Positions 42,204-53,357 of a stretch of DNA of 64,000 nucleotides are shown here, piece after piece. Below the pieces are notes generated by a model, which was given only the letters and a program-made list of their open reading frames with translations, had not been told where the DNA came from and did no database searches. The stretch covers positions 558,001 to 622,000 of the forward strand of contig NZ_JAJBZG010000005.1 in the NCBI RefSeq assembly GCF_020552705.1. Reading direction: 5' to 3'. The DNA is from Christiangramia sediminis (GTDB lineage: Bacteria > Bacteroidota > Bacteroidia > Flavobacteriales > Flavobacteriaceae). The stretch's first letter is position 1; each line of letters opens with the position of its first letter. Made by a program: the position numbers and the translations under genes.

Positions 42204-42692
42204 ATGGGTATATTTTCATTTATTAAAGAGGCAGGAAAAAAAGTATTTGGTATTGATAAACCTAAATCTACAGAAGCAGGTACGAAGGATGATCTAAAAG
42301 AAAATGAAAAAGCAGCCAGAAAACTTGAAGAGACCATTAAAGATTTAAACCTAAAAGCTGAAAATTTAAAGATCCATATCGAGAATGATATGGCTATAGT
42401 TTCAGGAAAGGCACTGGATCAGGCAAACAGGGAAAAAATTATATTGGTTATAGGAAATTCTGAAGGAATTGGACAGGTAGATGATAGGATGGACGTTGAA
42501 AATACAGAACCTGAGGCAGTATTTCATACGGTAGAAAGAGGAGATACTTTAAGTAAGATTTCAAAAGAACATTATGGTGATCCAAATCAATATCCTTTGA
42601 TATTTGAAGCAAACAAGCCAATGTTGCAGGATCCCGATAAAATATACCCGGGGCAGGTACTAAGAATACCTCCGATGGAAGCAAAAAGATAA
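42204..42692 (+). CDS. BON-LysM protein (Kbp/YgaU-like)
   Basis: 162 residues, cytoplasmic. After a short N-terminal helix (GIFSFIKEAGKKVFG) come a BON domain (about 45-100; LKIHIENDMAIVSGKALDQANREKIILVIGN) and a LysM domain (about 108-157; FHTVERGDTLSKISKEHYGDPNQYPLIFEANK). The arrangement and length match the potassium-binding protein Kbp (YgaU) of enterobacteria. Single gene. Confidence 0.85.
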   Translation: MGIFSFIKEAGKKVFGIDKPKSTEAGTKDDLKENEKAARKLEETIKDLNLKAENLKIHIENDMAIVSGKALDQANREKIILVIGNSEGIGQVDDRMDVENTEPEAVFHTVERGDTLSKISKEHYGDPNQYPLIFEANKPMLQDPDKIYPGQVLRIPPMEAKR

Positions 42693-42697
42693 AAAAC

Positions 42698-42833
42698 TAA
42701 AAGACTGTTTATAAATTTCGAGAATTTTAAACTGAGAGCAGACGACGTTCTAGAGCTTGTAGTTCCACAATGAAAAAAGTAGGATCAATCAGCTAAATTG
42801 AAGATTCAAAATAGATTTTTAAACAGTCTTTTA
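42698..42833. mobile_element. 136-bp element with perfect 14-bp terminal inverted repeats (MITE-like)
   Basis: TAAAAGACTGTTTA (42698-42711) is exactly inverted at 42820-42833, and pairing continues with two mismatches to about 21 bases per arm. The outermost TA on each side could be a target duplication. The interior is non-coding. It fills almost the whole gap between two convergent stop codons. The alternative is a stretched terminator stem. No transposase nearby. Confidence 0.45.
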
Positions 42834-42834
42834 C

Positions 42835-43419
42835 CTATTTGTAAAAATTCATTTGATCAATATATTCCCAGACCTTTACATCGAGAAGGGGTCTTACATT
42901 TTTCGATTCTTTAATAGACTTTCTTATAAAAGTTGAAGATATCTCTACAATGGGGGCATCGACTCGTGTTATCTTTGCATGACCCTTATATTCTTCGGCT
43001 ACTTCTCCCGGAGCTATTCTTGGATAAACGTATATCTCATGATTTTCGATGATCACTTCAGAATTTTTCCATTTATGAAAATTCTTTAAATTGTCTTCTC
43101 CCATGATGAGACAAAAATCATTGGTAGGAAATTTTTCCTGAAGATGAGCCAGTGTATTTACCGTGTAATTTGGTTGCGGAAGATCAAATTCAATATTACT
43201 TGGTTTTAGTTTCTCATAAGTTTCACAAGCCCGGTAAACCATTTCCAGCCTATGATGATTATCGAGTAGGCTACTTTTTTTCTTATGAGGATTATGAGGT
43301 GTCACCACGAGCCAGATCTCTTCAAGATCTGAATACTCAGCCATATGATTTGCAATAATCAGGTGGCCGGTGTGAATAGGGTTAAAGGTTCCAAAGAACA
43401 AACCTACCTTTCTATTCAT
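42835..43419 (-). CDS. nadD: Nicotinate-nucleotide adenylyltransferase
   Basis: 194 residues; transfers AMP from ATP to nicotinate mononucleotide in NAD synthesis. Nucleotidyltransferase motif GLFFGTFNPIHTGHL at the start, VVTPHNPHKK, and ISSTFIRKSI near the end. Its ATG overlaps the gmk stop by 4 bases, and it is last in the yicC-gmk-nadD operon. Confidence 0.94.
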   Translation of the reverse strand: MNRKVGLFFGTFNPIHTGHLIIANHMAEYSDLEEIWLVVTPHNPHKKKSSLLDNHHRLEMVYRACETYEKLKPSNIEFDLPQPNYTVNTLAHLQEKFPTNDFCLIMGEDNLKNFHKWKNSEVIIENHEIYVYPRIAPGEVAEEYKGHAKITRVDAPIVEISSTFIRKSIKESKNVRPLLDVKVWEYIDQMNFYK

Positions 43420-44003
43420 TCTTCCGGTTTTTCAGCGTCCACATAATTTGAAACCAGGTTATAGGCTTCTTTTAAAGCGGTACCCAGGTGATTGTTTTCA
43501 ATAATAAAATCAAACTGAGGAGCAGTGGCCAATTCAATAGAAGCCTTGGCAACTCTCATGCTTATCTTGTCATCACTTTCAGTTTTCCTTTTCTTTAAGC
43601 GAATTTTTAGTTCCTCGATGCTTGGAGGTTTTACAAAAACTGCCAGTGTCCTTTCCGGATATATGTTCTTGATGTCTAAACCACCCACGACATCGATATC
43701 AAAAATCACATGCTTTCCTTTCTTCCAGATACGTTCTACTTCACTTTTTAAAGTTCCGTAAAAATTGTCCCTGTAAACTTCTTCCCATTCCAGGAATTCA
43801 TCGTTCTTGATCTTTTGTTTGAAGTCTTTTAAAGAAAGAAAGTAGTAATCTTGCCCATGAATTTCATTCCCCCTTGGTTCACGGGAAGTTGCCGAAATTG
43901 AAAAATCCAGTTTTAATTCCTGATGCTTTAATAAGTGACGTACTATCGTAGTTTTACCTGATCCCGAAGGAGCTGAAAACACGATAAGTTTCCCTTCGCT
44001 CAT
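43416..44003 (-). CDS. gmk: Guanylate kinase
   Basis: 195 residues; phosphorylates GMP to GDP. P-loop SAPSGSGKTT near residues 10-19, GMP-binding SATSREPRGNEIHGQDYYFL, and the lid RLKKRKTESDDKI. It begins directly after the yicC stop and overlaps nadD by 4 bases. Confidence 0.95.
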   Translation of the reverse strand: MSEGKLIVFSAPSGSGKTTIVRHLLKHQELKLDFSISATSREPRGNEIHGQDYYFLSLKDFKQKIKNDEFLEWEEVYRDNFYGTLKSEVERIWKKGKHVIFDIDVVGGLDIKNIYPERTLAVFVKPPSIEELKIRLKKRKTESDDKISMRVAKASIELATAPQFDFIIENNHLGTALKEAYNLVSNYVDAEKPEE

Positions 44004-44861
44004 TTAGAGTACGTTTAGAATTTGTTCTTTTATTTTCTCCAATTCATCCTTCATTTGCACCACTAACTGTTGCATTGGAGCATAATTGGATTTGCTTCCA
44101 ATAGTATTGATCTCACGCCCTATTTCCTGAGAAATAAAGGCTAGCTTTCTACCATTAGAGTCTTTTGTATCTATAGTTTTTTGAAAATAATCCAGGTGAT
44201 TGTCCAGTCTTACTTTTTCTTCGGTAATATCAAATTTTTCAATATAATAAACGATCTCCTGCTCAAAGCGGTTTTCATCTGCATTTTCTTTGATATCCTC
44301 GATGCCTTTACGAAGTCTTTCGCGCACGGCATCAACCCTGTCCGGATCTATTTTGATTACTTCTTCCAGTAAACTCTGAATATTTGTAATTCTTAATTTC
44401 AGATCTTTCTCCAGTGCTTTGCCTTCGTCATTTCTGAAATTATTGATCTCTTTAAGTGCAGATTTAACAGCTCCTTCAATGGCTTTGAACTCTTCATCGT
44501 CAATTTCATCCCTTTCCGTTTTGAGAGAATCGGGCATTTTTACTGCCATTTTCAGTAGTTCAACTTCACTGGCATTTACGATGTCCCGTAACTGGTCCAT
44601 ATAGTTTTTTACTACTTCTGTATTTACATTGGTAGAGGTTTGCTCTCCTGTGTATTCTACATAGATGGAAAGATCTACCTTTCCGCGTTCTAAACTATTG
44701 GAGATGATATTCCGAAGATCCAATTCCTTTTCTCTGTATTGAGAGGGAATGCGAGCATTCAGGTCAAAATTCTTACTGTTCAGAGATTTTAGCTCTACAG
44801 TGATTTTCTTGTTGGGAATTTGAGTAACGCTTTTCCCGAAGCCTGTCATAGATTGAATCAT
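44004..44861 (-). CDS. yicC: YicC-family endoribonuclease
   Basis: 285 residues. Hallmark opening MIQSMTGFGKS, the conserved SLNSKNFDLNARIPSQYREKELDLRN, and the C-terminal block RKLAFISQEIGREINTIGSKSN. YicC proteins are RNA endonucleases that influence small-RNA stability in other bacteria. First gene of the operon with gmk and nadD, an arrangement common in Bacteroidota. Confidence 0.92.
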   Translation of the reverse strand: MIQSMTGFGKSVTQIPNKKITVELKSLNSKNFDLNARIPSQYREKELDLRNIISNSLERGKVDLSIYVEYTGEQTSTNVNTEVVKNYMDQLRDIVNASEVELLKMAVKMPDSLKTERDEIDDEEFKAIEGAVKSALKEINNFRNDEGKALEKDLKLRITNIQSLLEEVIKIDPDRVDAVRERLRKGIEDIKENADENRFEQEIVYYIEKFDITEEKVRLDNHLDYFQKTIDTKDSNGRKLAFISQEIGREINTIGSKSNYAPMQQLVVQMKDELEKIKEQILNVL

Positions 44862-44883
44862 GCCTGAATTTTAAAAGCTTGCG

Positions 44884-44913
44884 CAAAGATAATCAATTCT
44901 ATAGCATCTCCAA
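44884..44913 (-). promoter_or_regulatory. Promoter of the yicC-gmk-nadD operon
   Basis: Minus strand: TTG (44911-44913), a 19-nt spacer, TATCTTTG (44884-44891), an exact -7 match. One of the clearest promoters in the window. Confidence 0.65.
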
Positions 44914-44945
44914 TTTAATACGTATTTGATAAGAGCCTCAAATTC

Positions 44946-45908
44946 TTATAGACCTTCAATGAATTCCAGGGCTCTCTTTTCGTGGTAATAAATAGTTGAT
45001 TTAGTTACAAAACCAACATGACCCCCAAACGCAGGAATTTCCAGATTAATATTTTCAGAATTTTCAGCAATTTCACGAGGATAGCAGTCCGGGGATAGAA
45101 AGCTGTCATTTGCTGCACTCAATATTAGAACAGGCTTGTTTATTCCAGGAAGAAACTGCAGTGCGCTGGTCTGCCTGTAGTAATCTGCCGCGTCCTTGTA
45201 TCCGTGTGCTTTTGAAGTGTATAGGTCGTCAATATCTCTTAAAGAACTGCAATTGGAAATATCTTTTTTCTGAATGTGATCAGGAAATTTTTCCGCTCTT
45301 AAGTTCAGGTGTTGTTTTAGGTTCAGTTCAAATCTTTTTGAATACACAAAATTCCTCATTCGGTTGATCGCCCCCAACGAGCCTGAAAGATCGCAGGGAA
45401 CAGAGACACCAACAGCGCCAATGATCTCATCTGGTAAACTTCTGTTCTCACCCAGGTACTTCATGAGCATATTGCCGCCAAGACTAAAACCTACCAGGGC
45501 AATTTTTGAATATTTTTTTAGAGAAAGTACATGGGTTAGTACTTCAGCCAGGTCATCACTGGCTCCAGCATGATAACTTCGGAAATAACGATTAAGTTCA
45601 TCGCTGCAACCTCTGAAATTCATTGCCACAGCATCCCAGTTGCTAGCATTAAATACCCGTGCCATCCCTTTCATATATGGTCTCGAGGTATTTCCCGCAA
45701 GTCCATGTAATAAGATCACCAATTTATTAGATTCTTTATTTTTGGAATAACTCCAGTCCAGATCTATAAAGTCACCATCACTCAGTTCAATTCTTTCCCG
45801 TTCATAAACAGGAATCTCCACCTTTCTAAGGGTAGCAGCATAAATGGTTGAGGCATCTGCATTTTTAAATATTCCCGGAGGAATATAATTTCCTGTGACA
45901 AGTGGCAT
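44946..45908 (-). CDS. Alpha/beta hydrolase, YheT family
   Basis: 320 residues, cytoplasmic. Oxyanion segment LLHGLAGNTSRPYMKG, NFRGCSDELNR, nucleophile elbow GFSLGGNMLMKYLG, catalytic Asp in ILSAANDSFLSPDCYP and His in PAFGGHVGFV. This pattern defines the YheT/ABHD esterase group, substrate unknown. Divergent from the thioesterase. Confidence 0.85.
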   Translation of the reverse strand: MPLVTGNYIPPGIFKNADASTIYAATLRKVEIPVYERERIELSDGDFIDLDWSYSKNKESNKLVILLHGLAGNTSRPYMKGMARVFNASNWDAVAMNFRGCSDELNRYFRSYHAGASDDLAEVLTHVLSLKKYSKIALVGFSLGGNMLMKYLGENRSLPDEIIGAVGVSVPCDLSGSLGAINRMRNFVYSKRFELNLKQHLNLRAEKFPDHIQKKDISNCSSLRDIDDLYTSKAHGYKDAADYYRQTSALQFLPGINKPVLILSAANDSFLSPDCYPREIAENSENINLEIPAFGGHVGFVTKSTIYYHEKRALEFIEGL

Positions 45909-45970
45909 TTCTTTTCTAATTTTAATATAAACTTAGGTAAAATAAGTTATGCACGCATAATATTTATTGG

Positions 45971-45978
45971 TAGTTTTG
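45971..45978 (+). promoter_or_regulatory. -7 promoter box of the thioesterase gene
   Basis: TAGTTTTG, an exact -7 match, 15 bases before the chosen ATG. Its position rules out a TTG start at 45967. Confidence 0.45.
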
Positions 45979-45993
45979 AATAAATTGAAGATT

Positions 45994-46491
45994 ATGTACA
46001 GCAAGAAATTCGAAATAAGATGGAGTGACCTGGATGCCAACAGACATTTGGCGAATTCCGCATTTATAAATTTTATGAGCCACACCCGTATGGGTTTTCT
46101 TATGGAGAACGGATTTGGACATAAACAACTTTCGCATTATAATTTGGGCCCTATAGTTTTCTACGAACATATATACTATTTCAAGGAGATATTCGCTGGG
46201 GAACCGGTAGCGGTAACTCTCGAACTCAGTGGACTTTCTGAGGACGGGATGTACTTTGAATTCATTCATAAGATCTATGATCATAACGGTAAAAATTGTG
46301 CAACCTGTGAGATGATGGGTTCCTGGTTAGATCTTGACAAAAGAAAATTGATCGAATTACCGGAAGAACTTTTCAAACAATTGGACAAAACCCCTAAAAC
46401 TAAAGATTTCAGGACGCTTACTAAGGAAGATACTCGAAAGTACGGTAAGCGACCTCAAGATCTTACTCCTGAGGAAGTAAAAGACTTATAG
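45994..46491 (+). CDS. Acyl-CoA thioesterase (4-hydroxybenzoyl-CoA thioesterase-like hotdog protein)
   Basis: 165 residues of the single-hotdog fold. N-terminal motif FEIRWSDLDANRHLANSAFINFMSHTR carries the active-site Asp region (RWSDLDANRH). It probably hydrolyses acyl- or aryl-CoA esters in the cytoplasm. The ATG start fits the conserved N-terminus and the promoter. The next gene follows after 6 bases. Confidence 0.82.
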   Translation: MYSKKFEIRWSDLDANRHLANSAFINFMSHTRMGFLMENGFGHKQLSHYNLGPIVFYEHIYYFKEIFAGEPVAVTLELSGLSEDGMYFEFIHKIYDHNGKNCATCEMMGSWLDLDKRKLIELPEELFKQLDKTPKTKDFRTLTKEDTRKYGKRPQDLTPEEVKDL

Positions 46492-46497
46492 GTTTTT

Positions 46498-47136
46498 ATG
46501 GAGGAGGAAATCACGGAAGTTTGGTATGCATGTTACGGTTCGAATATCAGGGAGGAGCGTTTTCTCTGCTATATAAATGGAGGTACACCGCCGGGAGCCC
46601 TTAGGAACTTCACAGGATGTTCAGATAAATCAAAGCCAAAACAGAGCAGAACGATCACTATAGATCACGAGATGTATTTTGCCAAGAAATCGCCGACCTG
46701 GAATGGTGGAGGAATTTGCTTTTTGAATCCGGAGAAAGATATTACTGCAAATACACTGGGCCGCACTTACCTTATCAATGCAAGTCAGTTTATAGATCTG
46801 GTCAGGCAGGAACTTAAGTTTGAAGGTTCTATAACGATAGACTTTGAAAGATTAGTGAAAGAAGGCTCTTATAATTGTATGACCGATGGCCGCTATGGTT
46901 TGTTGCTTTACTTAGGGGAAATAGAGGGGAATCCTGTGGTCACTTTTACCAGTGAGGCTTACCTGGAACCTGAAATCAATAAGCCAGATGAACAATATCT
47001 GCTAACCATTCTTCGTGGATTAAAGGAGATTTACACGATAAAGGAAATGGAATTATTGGAATATTTTAAAAGCAAAAAGGGAGTGGAGAATCAGTTTCCC
47101 ACTAATGAACTTAGCCGTATAATTAAAATGGCTTAA
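46498..47136 (+). CDS. Gamma-glutamylcyclotransferase-like protein
   Basis: 212 residues with the cyclotransferase-fold opening VWYACYGSNIREERF (YGSN motif) and GGGICFLNPEKD. It is longer and more divergent than typical GGCT enzymes, and I cannot pick out the catalytic Glu with confidence. Probably co-transcribed with the thioesterase. The function could be an amide/lactam-forming reaction on small molecules. Confidence 0.55.
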   Translation: MEEEITEVWYACYGSNIREERFLCYINGGTPPGALRNFTGCSDKSKPKQSRTITIDHEMYFAKKSPTWNGGGICFLNPEKDITANTLGRTYLINASQFIDLVRQELKFEGSITIDFERLVKEGSYNCMTDGRYGLLLYLGEIEGNPVVTFTSEAYLEPEINKPDEQYLLTILRGLKEIYTIKEMELLEYFKSKKGVENQFPTNELSRIIKMA

Positions 47137-47224
47137 AATAAATTTCGCTCGCAAATATTCCGTAACTTTAAACTAAATCCAATCTTCAAAAACTTCCTGT
47201 TTAAGTGCTCTAATCTAAAAGAGT

Positions 47225-47680
47225 ATGAAAAGTTTCAAAAATCATTTTCGGTTTTTCGCCCCATTTATTTCACTGGTTTTTTTGTTACAAAGTTGCAGTA
47301 TCTATTACAAGGATAATTTAAGTCCAAGAGAGGCAGTTGAAACCGAACGAAAAGTACGAGTAACGACAAATCAGGATGAAAAATTAATTTTTAATAAGCT
47401 GGAAGAAAATACCGGTAGTTTTTACGGACTTACCAAAAAGAATTCGGGCACCTCAAAAAAACTGCAAAAGATGGGAATTAATGGGAGTGCTCAAGGACCA
47501 CTATATTCTTTTGGCTTGGAGACATTAAAGATAAAAGAGGTACATGCAAAGAATTATACAGCATCAACTCTTGCCACCATTGGCATATCATTCATCGGTT
47601 TAGTTGCTGTCACAGTTGCTATAGTTGGAATTGCTTTAAGTGATGGATTTTTTGATGGTGATTCTCTTTGGGCTTATTAA
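47225..47680 (+). CDS. Hypothetical lipoprotein with a C-terminal membrane helix
   Basis: 151 residues. Lipobox LLQSC (Cys 24) after a signal helix; a charged middle region; one strongly hydrophobic helix near residues 115-140 (STLATIGISFIGLVAVTVAIVGIAL). I recognise no family. Its stop overlaps the stop of the convergent transporter gene. Confidence 0.6.
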   Translation: MKSFKNHFRFFAPFISLVFLLQSCSIYYKDNLSPREAVETERKVRVTTNQDEKLIFNKLEENTGSFYGLTKKNSGTSKKLQKMGINGSAQGPLYSFGLETLKIKEVHAKNYTASTLATIGISFIGLVAVTVAIVGIALSDGFFDGDSLWAY

Positions 47681-48576
47681 GCCTTCACTTGTGTCTTTTT
47701 TATACTTACCATATAAACACCAATAAAGACCAGAGCAGCGGCCAATCCTTTTATCCATGTTAACTTATCGGCACCTACTGAAATTGCAAAGGTAATTGCG
47801 ATAAGAGGTTGCAGGTAGATAAATGCACTTATAGTAGAGGGTGAAAGCTGTTTTAAAGCATAAATATTCAATAAATACGTCATAAAGGTGGTTCCTAAAA
47901 CCACAAATCCCATTTTCCAGATGGCGTCAAAAGGCAAGCTGGTCCATTCTACAGCAATAAATTCAGTATAAGTCACGGGAAGATTGATGAAAATAGCAAT
48001 TAAGAATAACCATTTCATCAGAGTAATAGCATGATACTTTTTAGTTAGGGGTTTAACCAGGATAAGATAAAGTCCATACGAGAAAGCATTTACGATAAAA
48101 AGTATATTTCCGAAAGGTATATTGGGCGCATTAATGTTCTCACCCGTACTAAAAAGAACCAATACAAGGGCTCCCGCCATTCCAATAATTATTCCTAAAG
48201 TCTTTAATAACGTAATTTTTTCTTTAATCAGTATAGCAGCAAGTATAAGAACCATCACCGGAGACAAGGTGATAATAACAGAACTATTGATAGGTGTAGA
48301 TAAACTCAGGCCTTTAAAAAAGAACAGCATATTAATAACCATCCCGAAAACTGCACATCCCAGGATTCTAAGCCAGTCAGAGCTGGCGATCTTTTCTTTG
48401 GGAGCGAACAGGCTAATGATCCAGAAAAGTATTGCGGCCCCGGTCACTCTTAGCAGGATAAACCCGAAAGGTTCTATATAGAGAGGCATTAAGCCTTTCG
48501 CAATGGTATGATTTACGCCATAAATCGCACTGGCTATAAAGGCGGCAAGAATAGCCAGCAGGCGGCTATTATCCAT
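47677..48576 (-). CDS. DMT-superfamily (EamA) transporter
   Basis: 299 residues with ten membrane helices in two EamA repeats (e.g. LRVTGAAILFWIISLFAP, TLSPVMVLILAAILIKEKITLLKTLGIIIGMAGALVLV, TISAFIYLQPLIAITFAISVGADKL). Exporter or importer of small metabolites, substrate unknown. It overlaps the upstream ArsC/Spx-like gene by 8 bases, so the two are coupled. Confidence 0.85.
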   Translation of the reverse strand: MDNSRLLAILAAFIASAIYGVNHTIAKGLMPLYIEPFGFILLRVTGAAILFWIISLFAPKEKIASSDWLRILGCAVFGMVINMLFFFKGLSLSTPINSSVIITLSPVMVLILAAILIKEKITLLKTLGIIIGMAGALVLVLFSTGENINAPNIPFGNILFIVNAFSYGLYLILVKPLTKKYHAITLMKWLFLIAIFINLPVTYTEFIAVEWTSLPFDAIWKMGFVVLGTTFMTYLLNIYALKQLSPSTISAFIYLQPLIAITFAISVGADKLTWIKGLAAALVFIGVYMVSIKKTQVKA

Positions 48577-48922
48577 GAATAGATTCTTTTGCTTCGGCTA
48601 CCGTTTTCTTGGAATTCCCTATAAAAATCTTGTCGTTATTGATAATCACGGGCCTTTTTAAAAAAGTATAATGTTCCAGAATTAAATTCTTAAACCTTCC
48701 TTCATCCAGATCTTCATTTTTCAGGTCTCTTTCTTTATAAAGTCTGGCCCTTTTACTGAAAAGAGATTCATAATTTCCAGCCAGTTCCTGCATTTCATCC
48801 AGTTGCTCTTCAGTAAGTTTTTCAGATTTAATGTCCTGTAAAATGAACGAATCTGGTGCTTCAAGTTCCTTTAAGATTCTCTTACAGGTATCGCAGGTGG
48901 ATAGATAATATATTTTTTTCAT
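48569..48922 (-). CDS. ArsC/Spx-family thioredoxin-fold protein
   Basis: 117 residues. N-terminal redox pair CDTC (Cys 10 and 13) in YYLSTCDTCKRIL, then an Asp-rich helix region and FLKRPVIINNDKIFIGN with the conserved Arg-Pro. It belongs to the arsenate reductase/Spx/YffB fold group. True arsenate reduction is uncertain; nothing near suggests arsenic resistance. Confidence 0.78.
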   Translation of the reverse strand: MKKIYYLSTCDTCKRILKELEAPDSFILQDIKSEKLTEEQLDEMQELAGNYESLFSKRARLYKERDLKNEDLDEGRFKNLILEHYTFLKRPVIINNDKIFIGNSKKTVAEAKESIHG

Positions 48923-48980
48923 GGGAGGAATGTTATTAACACAAAGAACGGGATTTTCCTTAAAAGAATAAATTCTCCTG

Positions 48981-49772
48981 TCAGGCTTTTGGTTTGTTTG
49001 CTTTTAAATTTAAAAATTGTTTTATCTCAGATTTTGAATAGGTCATAATAAAATTCCCAGCAGCGTAGGGAGCAATTTCATAAGCATTATAATGAAGTAT
49101 CACTTTTTCTTCAGTAAGGCCAATGTTTTGAGGAAGATGAAATTCATCGTTTTCGAAGAACATTCCGGTACTATTAATATTTTCATTGGAGGGGATATTT
49201 TGCTTTTTTCTGAAATCCTTTTCCACGTAATCAATAAATTCTGAAGAAAATATATCCTCTGTATGTAGTAATTTTCCATTTTCGGCATTAAAGTTTAAAT
49301 ACCTTGTACTGCGATAGCCGTGGGCACCGCCGGTAAATATATCTGTATTGAATTTCAGCGAAATTATTTTTGGGTTACTATAGGCAACTTTCCCGTTGAT
49401 CGTAGCCTCCCAGGGAAGTTCATATTCAGGGAATTCCTGTGCGGTTTCTTTATAATTCTGAATAAAAGTCTCCGCTAACTCCTCAGGTTTTTCGGCGCCA
49501 CCTTCATCCTGATAGTCTATGGTATTGATAAGAAAATTTTCGATTTCCCTATTGATGTTTTTTGCAGCTATACTGTCATTTTCAGCAACAGGGAAGATCA
49601 TGCTTATAAAAGTACATTCTCCTTTTTCAGGTTCACAGTCATTAAGTCTTTTCTCAATACTTTTTATTGAAAAACTTAATTCCTTTTCAGGTTTTGGTTC
49701 AGTCTCTTTTTTCTCATCAGCACAGGCGATAAGCAACAAAGCCATTACGAATGGCAGCAAAATTCTTTTCAA
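48981..49772 (-). CDS. Lipoprotein with DUF4163/DUF3298 domains
   Basis: 263 residues, lipobox LIAC (Cys 17). The N-terminal part (35-150) looks like DUF4163; the C-terminal part (150-255; FTGGAHGYRSTRYLNFNAENGKLLHTEDIF, then LHYNAYEIAPYAAGNFIMTYSKSEIKQFL) is a typical DUF3298 domain, found in anti-sigma and cell-wall-related proteins of other phyla. Function unknown. Confidence 0.8.
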   Translation of the reverse strand: MKRILLPFVMALLLIACADEKKETEPKPEKELSFSIKSIEKRLNDCEPEKGECTFISMIFPVAENDSIAAKNINREIENFLINTIDYQDEGGAEKPEELAETFIQNYKETAQEFPEYELPWEATINGKVAYSNPKIISLKFNTDIFTGGAHGYRSTRYLNFNAENGKLLHTEDIFSSEFIDYVEKDFRKKQNIPSNENINSTGMFFENDEFHLPQNIGLTEEKVILHYNAYEIAPYAAGNFIMTYSKSEIKQFLNLKANKPKA

Positions 49773-49797
49773 AATAAATAGGTGTTAAATAACCTGA

Positions 49798-49828
49798 TAA
49801 AGGTAAAGTCAATTTTGCTATTGCCCAA
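49798..49828 (-). promoter_or_regulatory. Promoter of the DUF3298 lipoprotein
   Basis: Minus strand: TTG (49826-49828), a 20-nt spacer, TACCTTTA (49798-49805), one base off the -7 consensus. Confidence 0.45.
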
Positions 49829-49949
49829 CGGGCTCACTACATTTGTTTTTCGTTTTTTCAAATAGGAAAGATCATATTGGAAGCTTCAATGAAAAGCGAT
49901 TATCTTATCAGATAAATAGCTGGAAATTCATGGCGAATAAATTTAGTAT

Positions 49950-51092
49950 ATGAAGTTTAACACTAAAACTATACACGGTGGTCAGGAAAATATAGATCCA
50001 GCTTATGGATCTGTAATGCCTCCCATCTATCAAACAAGTACGTATTCTCAAAGTACTCCCGGTGGCCATAAAGGCTTTGAATATTCCAGAAGTGGAAATC
50101 CAACAAGATCTGCCCTGGAAAAATCTCTTGCGAGCATTGAGAATGGAAATTTTGGGCTTGCATTTGGTTCTGGACTTGCCGCCATAGACGCTATACTCAA
50201 ACTTTTTAAATCCGGTGATGAAATTATTTCCACGAACGATCTTTACGGAGGTTCCTATAGATTATTTACCCGAATTTTTGAAGGTCTTGGCATCAAGTTC
50301 CACTTTATTGGAATGCAGGATAGTGGTGGAATCGAGGATTATATTAATGAGAATACAAAACTTATCTGGGTGGAGACACCAACCAACCCAATAATGAGAA
50401 TTATAGATATTGAAGCGGTTTCAAAAATTGCCAGAAAGCATGATCTTCTACTAGCTGTAGATAACACCTTTGCGACTCCGTATCTTCAACAGCCTTTAGC
50501 TCTGGGAGCAGATATTGTGATGCACAGCGCAACTAAATATCTTGGAGGTCACAGTGATGTGGTGGCGGGAGGCCTGGTGGTAAATGATAAAGTACTTGCT
50601 GAGAAACTCTATTTTATTCAGAAAGCCAGTGGTGCTATATGCGGACCGCAGGATAGCTTTTTAGTGCTGCGTGGTATTAAAACCCTGCATCTTAGAATGC
50701 AGCGCCATTGTGAGAATGGAGAAGCAGTGGCGAATTTTCTTAGATCCAATCCAAAGTTAGATAAGGTTTACTGGCCTGGCTTTGAAGATCACCCAAATCA
50801 TGATATCGCCAAAAAGCAGATGTCGGGGTTTGGTGGTATGATCTCTTTTACCACAAAAGAAAACACACTGGAAAGCGCTACTACTATTGTCGAGAATCTT
50901 AAGGTTTTCACTCTAGCCGAATCACTTGGTGGAGTAGAATCTTTAGCAGGACATCCTGCCAGTATGACCCACGCATCTATTCCTAAGGAGAAGAGGGCAA
51001 AGACGGGCGTGGTAGATTCGTTGATAAGATTAAGTGTAGGAGTTGAAGACGCGGAAGATCTTATTGCCGACCTTAAACAAGCCATAGGATAA
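49950..51092 (+). CDS. metB: Cystathionine gamma-synthase or related transsulfuration enzyme
   Basis: 380-residue PLP enzyme of the Cys/Met metabolism family. Motifs: PIYQTSTYSQ, YSRSGNPTR, AFGSGLAAIDA, DLYGGSYRLF, VETPTNP, DNTFATPYLQQPL and the cofactor-lysine site SATKYLGGHSD. Sequence alone does not separate cystathionine gamma-synthase from gamma-lyase, so the symbol is provisional. I see no methionine-type riboswitch in the 177 bases upstream. Confidence 0.8.
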   Translation: MKFNTKTIHGGQENIDPAYGSVMPPIYQTSTYSQSTPGGHKGFEYSRSGNPTRSALEKSLASIENGNFGLAFGSGLAAIDAILKLFKSGDEIISTNDLYGGSYRLFTRIFEGLGIKFHFIGMQDSGGIEDYINENTKLIWVETPTNPIMRIIDIEAVSKIARKHDLLLAVDNTFATPYLQQPLALGADIVMHSATKYLGGHSDVVAGGLVVNDKVLAEKLYFIQKASGAICGPQDSFLVLRGIKTLHLRMQRHCENGEAVANFLRSNPKLDKVYWPGFEDHPNHDIAKKQMSGFGGMISFTTKENTLESATTIVENLKVFTLAESLGGVESLAGHPASMTHASIPKEKRAKTGVVDSLIRLSVGVEDAEDLIADLKQAIG

Positions 51093-51117
51093 TAATTAAC
51101 TATTTCAATAATATTAT

Positions 51118-51145
51118 GGTCTGGATTTGCCGGACCTTTCTTATT
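51118..51145 (+). terminator. Terminator of the metB-like gene
   Basis: 7-bp GC-rich stem (51118-51124 with 51130-51136, one U-G pair), 5-nt loop, T-rich tail. It is only 22 bases before the GH97 start. Confidence 0.65.
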
Positions 51146-51154
51146 AAAAACTAA

Positions 51155-53302
<2,148 letters not shown>

Positions 53303-53324
53303 TAAAGTTGAAACAAGTAGAAGA

Positions 53325-53357
53325 ACCCTTCAGAATTTAATTTTGAAGGGTGTTTTA
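53325..53357 (+). terminator. Terminator of the GH97 gene (may serve both strands)
   Basis: 8-bp stem (53325-53332 with 53344-53351) around an AT-rich loop that can extend the pairing, followed by GTTTTATTT. It faces a convergent stop codon. Confidence 0.75.

Noticed and set aside
48569-48922. Arsenic resistance module
   Set aside because: Only an ArsC/Spx-fold protein is present; no ArsB, ArsR or other arsenic genes nearby, and the fold group has many other roles.
49773-49949. Possible methionine-related riboswitch before the metB-like gene
   Set aside because: I found no SAM-type motif or matching stems; only a short TTATC/GATAA inverted pair, too weak to call.
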